Source: Bacteroidales bacterium
GTDB taxonomy: Bacteria > Bacteroidota > Bacteroidia > Bacteroidales > UBA4181
Reading direction: 5' to 3'
Length of the DNA stretch: 52,590 nucleotides
Assembly (NCBI GenBank): GCA_031275285.1
Contig: JAISOY010000074.1
Location: forward strand, 1 to 52,590
In this document: positions 16,803 through 27,257 of the stretch, piece after piece
Layout: each line of letters begins with the position of its first letter
Position numbering within the stretch: position 1 is the first letter of the stretch
The notes under the pieces: generated by a model
What the model was told of the DNA's origin: nothing
What the model saw: the letters and a program-made list of their open reading frames with translations, nothing else
The model's database searches: none
Position numbers and translations under genes: made by a program

Positions 16803-17489
16803 ATGAAGCAAGGAGAGTTTACAGAGTATTTCAATGATGGTAAGACGGTGAAGCATATATCCAACTATCATCAGGGAAATAAACACGGGATGCAAAAATC
16901 TTTTTACACCGATGGCGGACTGGAGAAAGAGAAAGAATATGACAACGGCGTAGAGCATGGCATAGAACGTGGTTATGAATATAAAACGGGCTTACTGCTC
17001 AAGGAGCATAACTATGTGAATGGTAAACAACATGGCCCCCAGATGTGTTATATGAACAGCAACGTCGGTAATTTTATTGAGCGTAGCCATTATGATAACG
17101 GGATACTTCATGGCGCATTTTCACAGGTATTTGTCAATGGCGATGTGTTGCGGCGTAAAGGCATGTATGTCCACGGGAAAAAAGATGGACTTTGGATAGA
17201 AAATAATAAAGAGGGCAGGACCCTGAATGAGATCATATACAGTGACCATGAAACCCGTAGGGAAGTAAAGGTATTTTTCAATAATGGCAAATCGGTGGAA
17301 TCGATAGATAATTATGTTGATGATAAAAAACATGGGTTGAGCAGGATCTTTTATTTTTCTACAGGTAACCTGAAGACCGAATATACCTATGTGAGCAATA
17401 AACGTCACGGGGAGTACCGCCATTATAATGAGGATGGAAGCCTGCGGGAAGAAGGGTTGTATGAAAATGACTCGATCGTGAGAAAATAG
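16803..17489 (+). CDS. MORN-variant repeat protein (YwqK-like)
   Basis: The 228-residue protein consists of about nine MORN-variant (MORN_2) repeats, each with an YxNGxKHGxxxxYYxNG-like pattern: GEFTEYFNDGKTVKHISNY, GNKHGMQKSFYTDGGLEKE, GKQHGPQMCY, GKKDGLWIENN, NKRHGEYRHYNEDGSLREE. No signal peptide is present, so it is probably cytoplasmic. Relatives are annotated as YwqK-type antitoxins, but no adjacent toxin is visible, so that label should not be trusted here. It stands alone after a 522-base gap. Confidence 0.85.
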   Translation: MKQGEFTEYFNDGKTVKHISNYHQGNKHGMQKSFYTDGGLEKEKEYDNGVEHGIERGYEYKTGLLLKEHNYVNGKQHGPQMCYMNSNVGNFIERSHYDNGILHGAFSQVFVNGDVLRRKGMYVHGKKDGLWIENNKEGRTLNEIIYSDHETRREVKVFFNNGKSVESIDNYVDDKKHGLSRIFYFSTGNLKTEYTYVSNKRHGEYRHYNEDGSLREEGLYENDSIVRK

Positions 17490-17585
17490 ATACAGGTTTT
17501 TGTCCCTGTCTGGTCCGGTTCATTGATTATGTTCCGGATTTCAGTCAGTTGACAGGAATTAGTATTCATCATTAAAAGTTATATT

Positions 17586-18095
17586 ATGGCAAGACCAAGA
17601 ACAAAAGAACAGTTGATATCAGCAAGTGAAGAAAATTTCAGTAAATTATTTTCTCTGATTGATTCTATGACTGAAGAGGAACAGGAAAAAATCTTTTCTT
17701 TTGAAGACCGGGATAAAAACATCCGTGATGTCCTGGTGCATCTTTATGAATGGCACCGGTTATTATTGAACTGGATCCGATCCAATCAGGCCGGAATTAA
17801 AGTTAATTTTTTACCGGATCCATACAATTGGAAAACATATCCCCAGATGAATGTTGAATTTTGGAAGAAACACCAGAAAACATCTTTAGCGGATGCTTTG
17901 GCGCTACTGAAAGAAAGCCATGCTGAGACAATGAAAATCCTAGGGTCTTTTTCCGATGAACAACTATTTACCAGCAAATATTACCCCTGGACAGGAACTA
18001 CAAGCTTAGGTAGTTATGGCGTTTCGGCAACTTCAAGTCATTATGATTGGGCTATGAAGAAGATTAAAGCCCATAAGAAAAGCCTGGTTAAATAA
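17586..18095 (+). CDS. ClbS/DfsB-family four-helix protein (DinB-like)
   Basis: A 169-residue protein that opens with the family signature ARPRTKEQLISASEENF, followed by VLVHLYEWHRLLLNWI (conserved metal-type His), FLPDPYNWKTYPQMN and YYPWTGTTSLGSYGVSATSSHYDW. This is the DUF1706, or ClbS/DfsB, family of the DinB-like four-helix superfamily. ClbS itself is a colibactin-resistance cyclopropane hydrolase; most members have no known substrate. Length is normal. A long hairpin lies 36 bases after the stop. Confidence 0.92.
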   Translation: MARPRTKEQLISASEENFSKLFSLIDSMTEEEQEKIFSFEDRDKNIRDVLVHLYEWHRLLLNWIRSNQAGIKVNFLPDPYNWKTYPQMNVEFWKKHQKTSLADALALLKESHAETMKILGSFSDEQLFTSKYYPWTGTTSLGSYGVSATSSHYDWAMKKIKAHKKSLVK

Positions 18096-18131
18096 TCAGT
18101 AGGTATTTTTGTTGATTTATTAGCCTGCAAT

Positions 18132-18189
18132 CATAACGATAAAAGATGAAAATCCGTGAGATCATGAATTTTCATCTTTTATCGTTATG
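18132..18189. repeat. 22-base perfect inverted repeat with 14-base loop
   Basis: The left arm at 18132-18153 and the right arm at 18168-18189 are perfectly complementary over 22 bases and are AT-rich. It follows the ClbS/DfsB-like gene. It could act as a terminator, but there is no T-run after the stem, so an mRNA-end or regulatory structure is also possible. Confidence 0.7.
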
Positions 18190-18210
18190 ACTTTACAAAC
18201 AATTTTATGC

Positions 18211-18218
18211 TATATTTG
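18211..18218 (+). promoter_or_regulatory. Putative -7 element (TATATTTG) for the 18306 gene
   Basis: TATATTTG matches TAnnTTTG about 90 bases upstream of the membrane-protein start; TTTA at 18192 lies roughly at the -33 position. Confidence 0.45.
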
Positions 18219-18305
18219 CTAACGGGTGAGAGATAACTTCCGCAATTTTCACTGTAAATTACAATGACTTTTGATCAGAAAAAATATTGAGTGCGTATTA
18301 TAAAA

Positions 18306-19523
18306 ATGACGGGAATCCGATTTAGGAAAGAAAAAATATCTATTCAAAAAATAGGTAAACAGAGGTTTTGGATAGGGGTTATTGCCGGTTTTTTTTCTGC
18401 CGTTCTGATATCTTTGTTTTCCAGCTATGTCAGGGAAGCTTTTCGGGTAATGACAGGTACATCACCTGATTTATTGATATTAGAAGGACACGAGCTAAAT
18501 TTTTTTAATTTCTTTTTTTCAGTATTATCTACAGTATTGGGGCTTTCCATTGCTATCTGGATATGGATGAGCCATCGGGCAAGTGGAAAGAAAACGAACC
18601 ATATTTATCAGTTACTTTCACAAACAAATGCATTCGTAATTTTTTGGGTAATTATCATGTTGGTCGCCCGTGTAGGTTCCATTATATCATTACTTTTATT
18701 CAGTTCGGCAGGTTATGATGATCATTTAAATTTATATGAAGAATACCGGATCATTTTCATTCTTATTCCGGTGGTGGTTTTTATGCAGAACTGGCTATCT
18801 GTCAGGCATGTCTACCGTGCCGGGAAATGGATATTCCTTTCGTTCCTTTTCTGTGTTTTGACCGCATGTATACTTCGGTTAACTACAACAGTTGACCAGG
18901 AAATTGTTAATAAAGCTTACCATGGAAGATATAAATCCGATTATCAATATATTGAAGAAGTAATCAGTGATGCTGGAATCAATTACGGAATAAAGTTTGA
19001 CACAAAAACAACGGAAACATTGAAAAAATGGAATTCTGAAAGTTCCGTTAAACAGGTGATGAACGTAAAATCGGCTTTTTCAAATAATAAACAGGTATCC
19101 CTGGATACAATCATCCTTCAGAAGATCATCATCAAGAATTATAAGCAAGGCCGTTATATTTTCAATAAAAGGAATTCAATGGAGAATTGGTATTATGCAT
19201 TACCAACAGATATTTTAAAACAATTGGCCTTTTTTGATATTGAATCTGATCAAACAAAGGAACTTTTTGCCGTTTTAAAAGAACAGATCGATTTAGTGAA
19301 TACACAAGTACCTAATTGGGAAGAGAAAAAATATACATATACGGAAGTGAGAAGATATTTCGGAGCAAGGCATGATATCCCGGAAATAGCGATAAGGCAA
19401 TTAAGATCAGTAAGAGACAGCCTGGTGAAAAATGAGGAATATTTCCACTTCACGAAAGATTTACCTGAGATAAAAAATGAAAGAATAAGTGGGGATAAAA
19501 ACATACTTGACGACGGACAATAA
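18306..19523 (+). CDS. Membrane protein of unknown function
   Basis: I prefer the ATG at 18306 (405 residues); a GTG at 18291 in frame would add five residues. The first ~200 residues carry four or five membrane segments (FWIGVIAGFFSAVLISLF, VLGLSIAIWIWM, IIMLVARVGSIISLLLF, WIFLSFLFCVLTACIL). The last ~200 residues form a charged, probably soluble domain (SDYQYIEEVISDAG, NYKQGRYIFNKRNS). I recognise no family. A sensor or transporter-linked role would be a guess. It is convergent with groEL and has its own promoter-like element. Confidence 0.75.
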   Translation: MTGIRFRKEKISIQKIGKQRFWIGVIAGFFSAVLISLFSSYVREAFRVMTGTSPDLLILEGHELNFFNFFFSVLSTVLGLSIAIWIWMSHRASGKKTNHIYQLLSQTNAFVIFWVIIMLVARVGSIISLLLFSSAGYDDHLNLYEEYRIIFILIPVVVFMQNWLSVRHVYRAGKWIFLSFLFCVLTACILRLTTTVDQEIVNKAYHGRYKSDYQYIEEVISDAGINYGIKFDTKTTETLKKWNSESSVKQVMNVKSAFSNNKQVSLDTIILQKIIIKNYKQGRYIFNKRNSMENWYYALPTDILKQLAFFDIESDQTKELFAVLKEQIDLVNTQVPNWEEKKYTYTEVRRYFGARHDIPEIAIRQLRSVRDSLVKNEEYFHFTKDLPEIKNERISGDKNILDDGQ

Positions 19524-19619
19524 AGGTTTTATTTTATACCCATCTGGAAGATGATGATATTTTAGACTGATTGATCTCAGTCCCCGTTTTTCATGGCTTT
19601 GACAAGGAGTAAAATAATG

Positions 19620-19648
19620 AAAGGCCATCGGAACACCCGATGGCCTTT
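19620..19648. terminator. Intrinsic terminator between the 18306 gene and groEL
   Basis: A perfect 12-base stem (AAAGGCCATCGG at 19620-19631 with its complement at 19637-19648, five-base loop). It lies downstream of groEL on the minus strand and of the plus-strand membrane gene, so it may serve both. Confidence 0.85.
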
Positions 19649-19676
19649 GTTATCTGTATTAGGAAAATTTTGAATG

Positions 19677-21323
<1,647 letters not shown>

Positions 21324-21353
21324 TTATTAGTTGATTACGTTGATTAAATAAAA

Positions 21354-21632
21354 TTAGATTACCGCTAAAATGTCCGATTGTCTCATCATAAGATAATCAA
21401 CACCATCTACGTTTAATTCGCTTCCGGCGTATTTTCCATAGAGAACAACATCACCTACTTTTACTTGCATTTCTTCATCTTTTGTTCCGGGACCGACTGC
21501 AACTACAGTACCTTTTTGTGGTTTTTCTTTTGCAGTGTCGGGAATAATAAGTCCGCTTGCAGTTTTTGACTCAGCTTCCATCGGCTGTACAAGTACTCTG
21601 TCCGATAATGGTTTGATTTTAACACTTGTCAT
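21354..21632 (-). CDS. groES: Co-chaperonin GroES (Hsp10)
   Basis: The 92-residue protein matches GroES in length and sequence: [12 protein letters not shown] at the start, the mobile loop ([12 protein letters not shown]), [13 protein letters not shown] and [15 protein letters not shown]. It caps the GroEL ring. It is the first gene of the groES-groEL operon. No CIRCE sequence (TTAGCACTC-N9-GAGTGCTAA) is visible upstream, but an imperfect inverted repeat lies at 21693-21713. Confidence 0.99.
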   Translation of the reverse strand: MTSVKIKPLSDRVLVQPMEAESKTASGLIIPDTAKEKPQKGTVVAVGPGTKDEEMQVKVGDVVLYGKYAGSELNVDGVDYLMMRQSDILAVI

Positions 21633-21692
21633 GTTTTTTATGGTTTTTTAAGTTAAACAATCGAATTTTTTGAACAAAATGTAACACATACT

Positions 21693-21713
21693 GTGCCAAA
21701 TCCAATTTGACAC
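21693..21713. promoter_or_regulatory. Inverted repeat upstream of groES
   Basis: GTGCCAAAT and ATTTGACAC, separated by CCA, form 9-base arms with one mismatch, 61-81 bases upstream of groES. On the minus strand it continues TTTGGCAC and then TTACATTTTG, which may be -33/-7-like. An operator or activator site for heat-shock control is possible; a sigma-54 -24 box also reads partly (TTGGCACA), but the -12 GC is missing. Confidence 0.35.
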
Positions 21714-21815
21714 TTATTCAGATTTTTTTTCTGCCATTTTTTCACCGGATAATGGCAATATGGCATAAGCAATGTGGATATAATCACCATTTGTAAAATC
21801 TTAATAGGACAAGAT

Positions 21816-21850
21816 AAAAAAACCGGCAGATTACTATCTGCCGGTTTTTT
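21816..21850 (-). terminator. Intrinsic terminator after secG
   Basis: A perfect stem of about 15 bases (ACCGGCAGAT and its complement, four-base loop) flanked by A/T runs, just after the secG stop at 21866 on the minus strand. Confidence 0.9.
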
Positions 21851-21865
21851 ATTTATATGTTAATC

Positions 21866-22228
21866 TTAAGGTTGATCTTGAGTCTCTGCTCCTTCTACAG
21901 GAGGTGTTGTCACCGGCATAGTAGTCGGAAAAGATGGTATGGTGGCAGGGTCTACTGCATTTTCAATTTGTGAATCCAAAATAGACCTTTCTACGTTTTC
22001 CTGATTAGAAGGAATTAAAAATGCTGCAAACAAGCATAAGACAACAAGCGCACTGGCCAGGGTCCATGTGGCTTTTTCCAGGAAATCAGCTGTTTTACGT
22101 ACTCCCATGATTTGATTGGACGACGAAAAGTTGGCTGCAAGGCCACCTCCTTTCGAATTTTGAACCAATACGATCAATGACAGGAAAACACAAACAATTA
22201 AAATTAAAATGGAAATAAGGGTATACAT
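21866..22228 (-). CDS. secG: Preprotein translocase subunit SecG
   Basis: The 120-residue protein has the two membrane helices of SecG (TLISILILIVCVFLSLIVLV; WTLASALVVLCLFAAFLI) joined by the conserved loop VQNSKGGGLAANFSSSNQIMG and RKTADFLEKATW. It is part of the SecYEG channel and assists SecA-driven translocation. A C-terminal tail rich in Pro/Thr is common in Bacteroidota versions. It follows the TPR gene by 17 bases and ends at a strong terminator. Confidence 0.96.
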   Translation of the reverse strand: MYTLISILILIVCVFLSLIVLVQNSKGGGLAANFSSSNQIMGVRKTADFLEKATWTLASALVVLCLFAAFLIPSNQENVERSILDSQIENAVDPATIPSFPTTMPVTTPPVEGAETQDQP

Positions 22229-22245
22229 AGAATATTTTTATAATA

Positions 22246-23076
22246 TTAAGTTCTCGTTTTTAACCGATCAATTTGGGCTGCAAAGTAAATATGTTTTTCC
22301 GGATATTTCAAAATTAATTGCTCATAAATTTTAATAGCCTTCTGGATATGCCCTTGACTGACGTATATATCGGCCAGGGTTTCAGTGGCAATATCCGGAG
22401 TATCTTCTATGCTGTCAGACAGATTTACCTTATAATCCGTATCGGAAGGTATAATTTTAGGATTTTTTTTCAGGAATTGATCAATCAGGTCATTACTTTC
22501 ATTATCCATACTACTTTCGCAGGATACCTCGGCAATAGTGTCTTTTTCTTTTTGCTCCTGTAGGTCTTTCAGGATTTTGTCGGCAAGGTTGATTTTCTCA
22601 TTTGACTCTCCCACACCGGAAACATTAATAGTATCTTTTGTTTGTTTTTTTTGTTTATCTGTTCGTACCATACCGATTTCTTCCATCTGCTGTTGAATAA
22701 TGGCCAGTAACTCGGCGTTACTCATGGTCACTTCTTCAGCCGGAGTAGGAATATGGTCATCCTTTTGTTCCTTAGTTTCAGGCAATGCGGAAGTTTCAGC
22801 CAGGTCTTTGGTGCCATTGTCGGATAATAATAATGTCGCCTGATCAGCTGATCCGTTGAGATAATAATACAATATTCTACGGTCACGGACATTCATAGAT
22901 GACTGGTGCAACTGGCCGGAGAAACGGTCATCATTGCTCTTTTTCAATCCCTGTAAATACAACAGATGTACAGTGTGGAAGTAAGGATATTGATCCGTTA
23001 ATTGACGGAGATCCTCAACTGATGATACAGTTTTGTCCGGATTACGAACCAGAAACATTAATTCATCTTTTGTCAT
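22246..23076 (-). CDS. TPR-containing protein, secG neighbour
   Basis: A 276-residue cytoplasmic protein. The N-terminal ~80 residues form helical repeats (VEDLRQLTDQYPYFHTVHLL, RDRRILYYYLNG), the middle is charged and low-complexity, and the C-terminus holds one clear tetratricopeptide repeat (LADIYVSQGHIQKAIKIYEQ). From memory, such proteins commonly lie just upstream of secG in Bacteroidales. The role is unknown; a scaffold is likely. It starts 12 bases after recQ. Confidence 0.85.
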   Translation of the reverse strand: MTKDELMFLVRNPDKTVSSVEDLRQLTDQYPYFHTVHLLYLQGLKKSNDDRFSGQLHQSSMNVRDRRILYYYLNGSADQATLLLSDNGTKDLAETSALPETKEQKDDHIPTPAEEVTMSNAELLAIIQQQMEEIGMVRTDKQKKQTKDTINVSGVGESNEKINLADKILKDLQEQKEKDTIAEVSCESSMDNESNDLIDQFLKKNPKIIPSDTDYKVNLSDSIEDTPDIATETLADIYVSQGHIQKAIKIYEQLILKYPEKHIYFAAQIDRLKTRT

Positions 23077-23088
23077 CGGTCTTATCTG

Positions 23089-25281
23089 TTAGTTTCCTAA
23101 TTCAGAAATAAATTTCACTCTCATCAACCGTATATCCTCTTCGGAATAATCATCTTCACCCAATGCTTTTAAAGCATCTTCGATTGATTCCGTTTCGGCC
23201 TCTTCTTTAAAATATTGGTATATTTCGTCTCTGCGGTCTTCATCCAATACCTGGTTGATGTAATAATCCAGGTTCAGTTTGGTGCCCGAATTAACAATAG
23301 CTTCTATTTCAGTCAACAATTCAGGTATATCCAGGTTTTTGGCTTCACAGATATCTTCAAGTGCAATTTTCCTGTCAATGGCTTGGATGATATATACTTT
23401 CAAGCCGGATTTATTGACAACGGATTTCACCACCATATCCTGGGGACGAATGATCTCTTTCTCTTCAACGTAAGCTTTGATGACATCCACGAATTCTTTT
23501 CCGTAGCGCTGGGCTTTTCCGGCACCTACGCCTGAAATGTTTTGCATTTCATTCATGTTGATCGGATACTGGATACACATATCTTCAAGTGAAGTATCCT
23601 GGAAAATCACAAAAGGAGGCAGATTTTTTTGCTTGGATATTTTCTTCCGGAGATCTTTTAATATTTTGAACAACTCATCGTCGACCGTACTGCTTTTCCC
23701 TGCCAAATTGACAGCGATATCGTCATCGTCTTCATTATATTCATGGTCCTGGGATAACATGATGGAATAGGGCTCCTCAAGAAAATCACGTCCTTTGGCT
23801 GTTAATTTCAGCAAACCATAATTTTCGATTTCCTTTTGTATCAGGCCTGCTACCAATGCCTGCCGCAATACCATATTCCAGAAACGGGCATCTTTTTCAT
23901 CACCGGAGCCGAACATTTCCAGCTTATGGTGCTTATAACTCTTCATAGCACTGTCAGCATGTCCGCTCAGAAAATTAGCCACATGTTCCGCCTTGAATTT
24001 TTCCTGTAATTCGATAATTGCATTCAAGGCCATGACCACATATTGTTCTCCCTCGAACTGGGATTTCGGGTGGCGGCAATTATCACAGGTTTCACAGTTT
24101 TCTTCCATATAAGTTTCACCGAAATAATGTAACAACAATTTACGACGACATAAAGCAGATTCAGCATAAGCTACGGTTTCAAGCAGGAGTTGTTTGCCAA
24201 TTTCCTGTTCGGCAACTGGTTTTCCCTGCATGAATTTTTCCAGCTTCTGGATGTCTTTGTAACTATAGAACGCCACACAATTCCCTTCTCCACCGTCTCT
24301 TCCGGCACGACCGGTTTCCTGGTAATATCCTTCAAGGCTTTTGGGAATATCATAGTGGATAACATAGCGGACATCCGGTTTGTCAATGCCCATTCCGAAA
24401 GCAATGGTAGCAACAATAACATCCACTTCTTCCATCAGGAATTTGTCTTGATTACCCGAACGGGTAGCTGCGTCCATGCCTGCATGATAAGGTAGTGCTT
24501 TGATGCCGTTGACCTGCAATTGCTCTGCCAATTCTTCCACTTTCTTCCGGCTCAGGCAATAAATAATTCCTGATTTACCCGAATTATTTTTAATGTATTT
24601 AATGATTTCTTTTTCCGTATTGACTTTCGGACGAACTTCATAATATAAATTAGGACGGTTAAATGATGCTTTAAATATTTGAGCATCCAACATTCCCAGA
24701 TTCTTTTGGATATCATGCTGTACTTTGGGGGTTGCTGTAGCCGTAAGCGCCATAATCGGAGCTTCTCCTATTTCAGAAATAATAGGACGTATACGGCGGT
24801 ATTCGGGACGAAAATCATGCCCCCATTCAGAGATGCAATGCGCTTCATCTATAGCATAGAAAGAGATGGTCAATTGCTTTAAAAATTGTATGTTCTCTTC
24901 TTTGGTAAGGGATTCGGGTGCTACATATAATAATTTGGTTTTACCACTTAATATATCTTCTTTTACCTTGGTAATCTGTGCTTTATTTAGCGATGAGTTC
25001 ATGAAATGAGCTACACCGTCTTCCGACATGAAGTTCCGCATGGTATCCACCTGATTTTTCATCAGGGCGATGAGCGGAGATATAATGATGGCTGTCCCCT
25101 CCAACATCAATGCCGGCAATTGATAACAAAGTGATTTTCCTCCCCCCGTAGGCATTAAAACAAAAGTATTCTTACCGTCAAGTACATGACGGATAATTGC
25201 TTCCTGATTGCCCTTAAAAGTAGAGAATCCAAAATACTTTTTTAAATTTTCACTAATGGGGCTTTTTACTTCTTTTGCCAT
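23089..25281 (-). CDS. recQ: ATP-dependent DNA helicase RecQ
   Basis: The 730-residue helicase has Walker A (MPTGGGKSLCYQLPALM), the DEAH box (FYAIDEAHCISEWGHDF), motif VI (YYQETGRAGRDG), the zinc-binding cysteines (C-x-x-C in CETCDNC), an RQC wing region and an HRDC domain (PPFVIFQDTSLEDMC). It unwinds DNA 3' to 5' in recombination and repair. It is longer than the E. coli protein because of an extended C-terminal segment. It leads the recQ-TPR-secG operon on the minus strand. Confidence 0.98.
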   Translation of the reverse strand: MAKEVKSPISENLKKYFGFSTFKGNQEAIIRHVLDGKNTFVLMPTGGGKSLCYQLPALMLEGTAIIISPLIALMKNQVDTMRNFMSEDGVAHFMNSSLNKAQITKVKEDILSGKTKLLYVAPESLTKEENIQFLKQLTISFYAIDEAHCISEWGHDFRPEYRRIRPIISEIGEAPIMALTATATPKVQHDIQKNLGMLDAQIFKASFNRPNLYYEVRPKVNTEKEIIKYIKNNSGKSGIIYCLSRKKVEELAEQLQVNGIKALPYHAGMDAATRSGNQDKFLMEEVDVIVATIAFGMGIDKPDVRYVIHYDIPKSLEGYYQETGRAGRDGGEGNCVAFYSYKDIQKLEKFMQGKPVAEQEIGKQLLLETVAYAESALCRRKLLLHYFGETYMEENCETCDNCRHPKSQFEGEQYVVMALNAIIELQEKFKAEHVANFLSGHADSAMKSYKHHKLEMFGSGDEKDARFWNMVLRQALVAGLIQKEIENYGLLKLTAKGRDFLEEPYSIMLSQDHEYNEDDDDIAVNLAGKSSTVDDELFKILKDLRKKISKQKNLPPFVIFQDTSLEDMCIQYPINMNEMQNISGVGAGKAQRYGKEFVDVIKAYVEEKEIIRPQDMVVKSVVNKSGLKVYIIQAIDRKIALEDICEAKNLDIPELLTEIEAIVNSGTKLNLDYYINQVLDEDRRDEIYQYFKEEAETESIEDALKALGEDDYSEEDIRLMRVKFISELGN

Positions 25282-25344
25282 TTATAACCTTGATCTATTG
25301 GTATTAATTGTCTTTATTACTATGATTCGATAAACATTCCTTTC

Positions 25345-25352
25345 CAAAGATA
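25345..25352 (-). promoter_or_regulatory. Putative -7 element for recQ (TATCTTTG)
   Basis: Read on the minus strand, TATCTTTG matches TAnnTTTG, about 64 bases before the recQ start; TTGC roughly 20 bases upstream could be the -33 element. Confidence 0.5.
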
Positions 25353-25431
25353 GTACCACCATTACCCTGATGCAATTTTGTCCGTAGAATAAAAGCTGAT
25401 ACCACTTTGTTTCTATTCAATAAATTTGAAT

Positions 25432-25439
25432 TACTTTTG
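25432..25439 (+). promoter_or_regulatory. Putative promoter for tatC (TACTTTTG)
   Basis: TACTTTTG matches TAnnTTTG, with TTTG at 25406-25409 as a possible -33 element (22-base spacer). The resulting leader before tatC would be about 200 bases. Confidence 0.45.
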
Positions 25440-25654
25440 CAAGCTAAAGTTACAAAAAAAATCAATGCCGCAAAAAAAAAAATAACTTGTTGTATTGCAA
25501 CAAAATATTTATATTTCTATTTCGGGTCGCAAATCTAGAATATTTTAGTGATTCTTAATATGGGTTTTTGATAATCTGAGACATTTTTTTTCAAAAGTAA
25601 CTTTTTATTGGAAGTAAAAAATAGGTAATTAACTGTAATTCTGCATTTTGATAT

Positions 25655-26491
25655 ATGGCGAAAAATTCATCCGGTGAAATGTCGTTTTTGGAGCATCTGG
25701 AAGAACTCCGTTGGCATATTGTCCGTTCCGCAATTGCAATTGTCGTATTTGCTATTATCGCATTCATTTTCAGTCGTTTTCTTTTTGATCACATTCTACT
25801 GGCACCAAAACACAGTGATTTTATCACTAATCGGTTAATGTGTCAATTGGGTGAATATATGAATATAGCGTCTTTATGTATCAATTCTAAAAACCTGATC
25901 ATACAGAACATCAATATGGCCGGACAGTTTTCAGCCACCATTATGGTGTCATTGATTGCAGGTATTATTGTTTCCGTGCCTTACATTGTATGGGAGATGT
26001 GGCGGTTTATTTCCCCGGCATTGTATGACAAAGAACGTCAGCATGCTCAGGGATCGGTCTGGGCAGTATCATTCTTATTCTTGGTAGGGGCCGCTTTCGG
26101 TTATTTTATTATTGTCCCGCTTTCGGTTCATTTTCTGGGCGGATGGGAAACCAGTGAGGAAATCATCAATCAGATAGCGCTAAATTCTTATTTTTCTACG
26201 GTAGCGTATATTCCCTTATCTACAGGTGTGATATTCGAACTACCTATACTCATGATTTTTCTGACCAGAGTCGGAGTGATAACTCCCGATTTTTTAAAGA
26301 AATACCGGAGGCATGCCTATGTAGTGTTATTGATCATTTCAGCAGTAATTACTCCTCCGGATGTTTTCAGTCAGATATTAGTGGTACTTCCCTTAGTATT
26401 ATTGTATGAGATGAGTATTGTCATGACCAAACGGACATACCGGAAACACCAGCAAACACTTAAAGATATAGAATCAGAATCTCAACAATAA
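25655..26491 (+). CDS. tatC: Sec-independent translocase subunit TatC
   Basis: The 278-residue protein has six predicted membrane helices and the TatC motifs: MSFLEHLEELRWHIVRS at the start, VSVPYIVWEMWRFISPALY, GAAFGYF and AVITPPDVFSQILVVLPL. It is the receptor for twin-arginine signal peptides. Length is normal for Bacteroidota, which tend to have a larger second loop. No tatA/tatB lies beside it, so those partners must be elsewhere. The MTHFR-like gene follows by 15 bases. Confidence 0.97.
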   Translation: MAKNSSGEMSFLEHLEELRWHIVRSAIAIVVFAIIAFIFSRFLFDHILLAPKHSDFITNRLMCQLGEYMNIASLCINSKNLIIQNINMAGQFSATIMVSLIAGIIVSVPYIVWEMWRFISPALYDKERQHAQGSVWAVSFLFLVGAAFGYFIIVPLSVHFLGGWETSEEIINQIALNSYFSTVAYIPLSTGVIFELPILMIFLTRVGVITPDFLKKYRRHAYVVLLIISAVITPPDVFSQILVVLPLVLLYEMSIVMTKRTYRKHQQTLKDIESESQQ

Positions 26492-26506
26492 TTTGCTTGG
26501 ATCTTT

Positions 26507-27247
26507 ATGAAAATATCTTTGGAACTGGTTCCCCGGGATAAACAGTACATACAGGAGCATGCTGCATTTGTGGAAAAAGAAATCCCGCAAGTTTCAGCCG
26601 TTAACTTTCCCGATTTATTGCGTTTTGATATCCGTTCATGGGATGCTTGTTGCATGTTGGCTGATTCTTCACTGGAGAAGATCGCGCATATCCGGGCCAT
26701 CGATTTTAACAAGCATCATCCTTTTCCGTTGGCCGATTTTCTTAATGAAAATCAGATTCAGAAAGTATTAGTGATAGAAGGTGATAAACCTCAGGATATG
26801 AAGCACAAAATACATCCGACTTCCAGCCTTGAACTAATCAGGAAGTTGCGTAAAGAAACCAACGGAATAAAAATATATGCTGCCTTCGATCCATACAGGA
26901 ACAATATCCGTTACGAAATGGAATACTTAATGCAAAAGGCAGATGCCGGTGCAGAGGGTTTTTTTTCACAACCTTTCTTTGATTTGCGCTTACTGGAGAT
27001 CTATTCCGAATACATGACCGGAATGGATGTGTTCTGGGGGATCAGTCCGGTAGTTACCGAAAAGTCAAGGTTGTACTGGGAAACGCGTAACAGTGCCGTA
27101 TTTCCGAAGTCTTTTGAACCAACCATGGAATGGAATGTCGGCTTTGGAAAAAAAGTGATTGAATTCTGTAAGAAACATGATTTCAATTTATATTTAATGC
27201 CCATTAAGATAGATTTGATCGATTATCTGAAACGTTTGTTTGATTAA
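26507..27247 (+). CDS. Short methylenetetrahydrofolate-reductase-like TIM-barrel protein
   Basis: The 246-residue protein shares the MTHFR pattern: KVLVIEGDKP in place of the ALRGD loop, then KADAGAEGFFSQPFFD, the counterpart of the conserved KxxAGAxFxxTQxFFD segment, and FWGISPV in place of PIxPGIMPI. It is shorter than MetF (about 290) and lacks several of its FAD/folate residues. It may bind a flavin or folate but may not be a true 5,10-methylene-THF reductase. Its end overlaps the possible TTG start of the U32 gene, so they probably work together. Confidence 0.75.
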   Translation: MKISLELVPRDKQYIQEHAAFVEKEIPQVSAVNFPDLLRFDIRSWDACCMLADSSLEKIAHIRAIDFNKHHPFPLADFLNENQIQKVLVIEGDKPQDMKHKIHPTSSLELIRKLRKETNGIKIYAAFDPYRNNIRYEMEYLMQKADAGAEGFFSQPFFDLRLLEIYSEYMTGMDVFWGISPVVTEKSRLYWETRNSAVFPKSFEPTMEWNVGFGKKVIEFCKKHDFNLYLMPIKIDLIDYLKRLFD

Positions 27248-27257
27248 TTTCACGGAA

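Larger units (their letters stand above)
25282..25654. other. Divergent promoter region of recQ and tatC
   Basis: A 373-base AT-rich region. It holds a -7-like element for each direction, A-rich runs around 25455-25485 and a short hairpin at 25487-25503 (TTGTTG/CAACAA). I see no gene and no tatA or tatB reading frame. Confidence 0.5.

Noticed and set aside
16803..17489. Toxin-antitoxin module at the MORN-variant gene
   Set aside because: The YwqK-type name suggests an antitoxin, but no toxin gene is adjacent.
21633..21815. Sigma-54 promoter upstream of groES
   Set aside because: A TTGGCAC sequence is present on the minus strand, but the essential -12 GC is missing.
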